Shown here piece by piece: positions 60,627 to 64,000 of a stretch of 64,000 bases of DNA. Below the pieces are notes generated by a model. It made no database searches, had not been told where the DNA came from, and worked only from the letters and a program-made list of their open reading frames with translations. Location of the stretch: assembly GCF_001761485.1 (NCBI RefSeq), contig NC_090774.1:1922001-1986000 (forward strand), read 5' to 3'. Within the stretch, counting starts at the first letter, position 1; every line of letters starts with the position of its first letter. This stretch comes from Yarrowia lipolytica (Eukaryota > Ascomycota > Dipodascomycetes > Dipodascales). Made by a program: the position numbers and the translations under genes.

Positions 60627-63204
60627 TGTGTGTTTTGGCGATGGCGTTGTAGCACGATACTTGTGTATACAAGTATTTTCGAGAACCGATATTGGGTGGA
60701 ATCTAACAGACTCTGATCGTGCATCTCCTATGCAAACGGAAGAGTTGCTGGTGGCGGGCGTAGCGGGGCAATGGGGGGCAATAACGGGAGTATTTAGCGG
60801 TTGTGCGGGCAGTACGGTATTTTAGGGGAGCTCAGATGGTTTATATTGGGTTTTGTCTGGTCAAAATCACGTCTTTATGCAAGTACTTGTAGAGTATTGT
60901 AGTTGGAGGGAAGATACTTGTATAATCAACTAATTTAGGTAGTGCAATTTGTGAGCATTTTGGCAAGCAGTTGGAACCTTGATGAGTCATCTGAATTGAT
61001 CATTTGGTTACAAGTATGTACGTGTAGTTGTAGGTGTACTTATACTGACGCACTTGTACCTGTACACTGACTATCTACGAGTGACCCCTTCTACTCCTCC
61101 GTTCCATGTATGCCAATATTTCAGCTGAAGCTACAGTATTTACATACATACTGTATAACCTCTCACTTCGAAGTCAGTAGACCTACTGTGACAGATGAAC
61201 AGATTGACGTGAAGATTTTCGTGTGAAGATTTTTGTGTGTAGATTATATATATTCCGAGGAAAAGACCTGAATCAAACAACCGGCCCAACAAGGACAGCT
61301 GTTATTTCCCCTTTTTTGTATATATCAGCCTACGCTGAGTTGCATCATCTGTAGCAGGCGCTTAAGCTGCCTCAGCGCGATATTGTGAGACAGACTGCGA
61401 GCATGATGAGTACAGTAGTGGAGATACCGTGGAACGGGTGGTTAGAGGGAAACAGAGACACAAAAGTAGTCCGTATTGATTTGCTCGAGCTTCTATTATC
61501 GTGATATTCACACATCTCCTATCGATAACCAACACGAAACTTGACCACCACCGCAAAGCTCAAAAAATCCAACAAAAAATCCAACTAAAAGTTCACCAAA
61601 ACTTGCCAAATCCAACTAACCTTAATGCAAATAAAGGCGGTAGAAATGGGAGTTTTTCCATTCTGGTCCAATTGATGAGTTAAAAGAAATTCAAATTAAA
61701 GTACAAATTTCGAAAGAATGATGCAAATTCGACTCTCAAAGATTGTGAGATAATGAATATTGCCTCGGATATACTGCACTCGCTCGTAGGACTAGGGTTG
61801 ATCGACTCGAGTCTTCTCAATCTAATGATTTCACAGGGTTAGGACAAGTCCACTGTGCCCAGACCTATTCCAATAAACACCCACAATCAACTAATCATTA
61901 AACCAACAAGTTACAAGTAGCAGACTCGGAGATATGTACATGAACTAATTATAAAACACATCCTAAATCGAACATAATACAATACGCCTCGAAGATGAAT
62001 CAATCGACTTTTACCAATTAATCCAATTAATCGAATTTTTCGAATTAATCCGCACGCCCTTCTCTGCCCATGACATAGTTTTTCCGGATCTTCGGTATGC
62101 TTCCTTTTGTTCTATTTCTGCCCGTCTTTTTTTCCGGCTGAGCCGCTCCTCCCTCCCGCTGGACCGCGAGATGCACACGATGGTGCTGAAGTGGCGAGTC
62201 TGCTACTTGTACTTGTAGTACACCTTCCTGCAAGTGATTTATAAGCAGAAAGTCGGAATCGCGGCTGTACCACCACCGCACAGATTACATAAGCTACATT
62301 CCCCCCCAAAGCCCCGACTGTCTCAGCAATATTGAATGAGTCAACACTTCCCCTCTCACCAATATCTTTTCCCCTCAACCGCACGCTACCAGGTGGATCT
62401 TGTCCCTTGTCTTCCATAGCAACAATTTGAGTTTGTCATTTTTCACTCAAAGAGGGAGGAGACAGAGAGGCGTGTCTTGAGGACACAATCGTCTCCAACA
62501 GCCACAATTCCAACGGCAGCGGGAAACCAACCAGATGGCCGTACTCGCCGCACCGCCAGCTCCACGCCAGTCCTGCTCCACAGCCAAAAAGCCCCCGTGG
62601 CAACCAAATATGTCACCCAGTGCATGTGGCCGCCATTTCCAAGCCGCACAAACGGACCGCATTCGCCGTGAACAGTTGCCTTTTGGGGACGGGGCAACAA
62701 AGGGAATTAGTCACGGAGGTGGTGGCGGCAAAAAAACCTGGCAAAAATCGCAAAACGCAAAATGGCGTGCCAAAGGGTATATATCCGTGTCACAGTCGGA
62801 GTGCAAAAGTTTTCCTCATCCTCAATCGCCTCTTGTCGTCGACTTTTTGAACTCGCCAGCAACAAGAACCCGTCGGAAACGCCGTTGATTAAGTATTTTC
62901 TGAGAAAGACAAGCTTATCGCCCTGACACCAGCTTCTCGACTTTTTAAGAATTCACTGAGTCAAGTCCATCACCACCAGACAATCGAAAATCGTCACTGA
63001 GTCCACCCACCGAGCACTGAGTAACGAGTCACAAAGAGAGCGTCCCCAACTCTATTTTGCATTCCATTTTTGGCCAACCCTAATCAACAAAAAGCTTAAG
63101 TTGGAATTCCCACATTTGGAAAAACCCTAAACATTAAGCAACATCCTTTTTCGGACAACCCCAACCCTAATCAACCCCCCAAGCCTAACTCCGCAACCCC
63201 CACC
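60627..63204. other. 2.6-kb divergent spacer between MGR3 and AGX1
   Basis: No gene seen. It is A/T-rich around 61900-62050 with several ATTAATC units. The last 200 bp contain repeated CCCTAAC/CAACCC-type tracts (63075-63200) upstream of AGX1. Confidence 0.6.
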
Positions 63205-64000
63205 ATGAGTCTATCTGCCTTGCGTCGAATCGGACAACTTAGACATCACTTCACCAGTGCAGTGCCAATTGTGTCTTCCACTTCTCCCACTACACAACCG
63301 TTCAACACCAACACCCTCGCAAAACACATCCACACCACCCCGTACGCTCTCAAAAACAAAATGACCGACATTACCATGATCCCCGGCCCCATTGAGTTCG
63401 ACCCCGAGGTCCTCTCAGCCATGTCGCACCAGTCGGTGGCCCACAACTCTCCCCAGTTTGTGGAGGTGTTTGGCTCCGTGCTCACCGATCTGCGGGCTCT
63501 GTTCAAGTCCACCGACCCCAAGGCCCAGCCCTTTGTCATTGCTGGCGGAGGAACCCTCGGCTGGGAGATTGTTGGAGCCAACCTTCTCAAGCGAGATGAC
63601 AAGGCTCTGGTCATTTCTACCGGATTCTTTTCCGACGCCTTCGCCGACTGCCTCAAGGTCTTCTGCGACCACGTCGACGTCATCTCTGCCCCCGCTGGCG
63701 AGGCCCCCTCTCTCGGTGAGATCGAGACCGCCCTCAAGAAGGAGAAGTACAACCTCATCACCCTGACCCACGTCGACACCTCTTCCGGAGTCGTGATCGA
63801 CATCAAGGCCATCTCCGAGCTCGTCCACAAGGTCTCTCCTGACACGCTCGTTGTCGTGGACGGTGTCTGCTCCGTCGGAGTTGAGCCCATCTCCTTTGAC
63901 GACTGGGGATTGGACTTTGTGCTCACCGCCCCCCAGAAGGCCATTGGTGCCCCTGCCGGCCTCTCCATCTCCATGGCCTCCCCCCGAGCCGTTGCCAAGG
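63205..64000 (+). CDS. AGX1: Alanine:glyoxylate aminotransferase (5' part, runs off the window)
   Basis: First 265 residues of a class V aminotransferase. Agx1 makes glycine and pyruvate from glyoxylate and alanine, using PLP. Seen: MIPGPIEFDPEVL, SVAHNSPQFVEVF, AGGGTLGWE, VVVDGVCSVGVEP and TAPQKAIGAPAG with the PLP lysine at about residue 245. The first ATG (63205) gives a 52-residue Arg/Ser/Thr-rich presequence without acids (MSLSALRRIGQLRHHF), likely mitochondrial. An in-frame ATG at 63361 (MTDITMIPGP) corresponds to the usual start of the yeast enzyme. The C-terminus, and any PTS1, lies outside the window. Confidence 0.93.
   Translation, partial: MSLSALRRIGQLRHHFTSAVPIVSSTSPTTQPFNTNTLAKHIHTTPYALKNKMTDITMIPGPIEFDPEVLSAMSHQSVAHNSPQFVEVFGSVLTDLRALFKSTDPKAQPFVIAGGGTLGWEIVGANLLKRDDKALVISTGFFSDAFADCLKVFCDHVDVISAPAGEAPSLGEIETALKKEKYNLITLTHVDTSSGVVIDIKAISELVHKVSPDTLVVVDGVCSVGVEPISFDDWGLDFVLTAPQKAIGAPAGLSISMASPRAVAK

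Noticed and set aside
1-64000. LTR retrotransposon remnants, DNA transposons or LINE fragments
   Set aside because: I looked for terminal repeats, polyprotein-like or transposase-like frames and the LTR ends I remember for Yarrowia elements, and found none.

Overview
The window is nuclear DNA of the ascomycete yeast Yarrowia lipolytica or a very close relative. The evidence is a PEX16 homologue of exactly the length known for Y. lipolytica Pex16p (391 residues, from memory), long gene-poor intergenic stretches, standard CUG usage, and introns of the Yarrowia type. Those introns have donor GTGAGT and a branch site fused to the acceptor (CTAAC followed within 1-7 nt by AG). I found 23 protein genes (one partial at the right edge, one with an unresolved 3' part), one intron-containing tRNA-Leu, and no mobile elements, CRISPR arrays or rRNA.

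Layout, left to right. 1-4352 is gene-free, followed by a secreted GPI-type phospholipase B (4353-6269) and tRNA-Leu(AAG) (7083-7182). AFG1-like ATPase and SAM35 are divergent and both mitochondrial. Next come V-ATPase Vo subunit f (three exons), CHS5, VMA7 (start codon split by an intron), the TACO1-type mitochondrial translation factor and STE12 (two exons), then 3.2 kb of gene-free DNA upstream of STE12. GRC3 and UTP5 (both pre-rRNA processing) are followed by NCB2 (NC2-beta), an IPO7/8-type importin (NMD5-like), SHM2 (serine hydroxymethyltransferase), MET10 (sulfite reductase alpha), a Rec114-like candidate, AUR1 (IPC synthase), MED10, a YIA6-type mitochondrial NAD+ carrier, a PABPN1/Pab2-type RRM protein, the alpha-type mating pheromone precursor, TRAPPC13, an Ash1-type GATA factor, PEX16, MGR3 and the start of AGX1.

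Functional themes. There is mating and morphogenesis (STE12, the pheromone precursor, ASH1-like, CHS5, perhaps REC114). There is vacuolar acidification (two small V-ATPase subunits flanking CHS5). There are several mitochondrial proteins (AFG1, SAM35, TACO1, YIA6-type carrier, MGR3, AGX1), one-carbon and sulfur metabolism (SHM2, MET10, AGX1), and ribosome synthesis (GRC3, UTP5). I see no evidence of co-transcribed units; this is an ordinary eukaryotic chromosome arm.

The most noteworthy points are the pheromone precursor, whose 102-bp repeats encode a second KR-bounded acidic peptide; the AT|G split start codon of VMA7; a 63-nt frame-preserving intron in the Pab2-type gene; a duplicated acceptor in the V-ATPase f gene; the two frame changes in the Rec114-like locus; and two possible starts in AGX1 that could give mitochondrial and non-mitochondrial forms. 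I did not find a clearly new multi-gene system.
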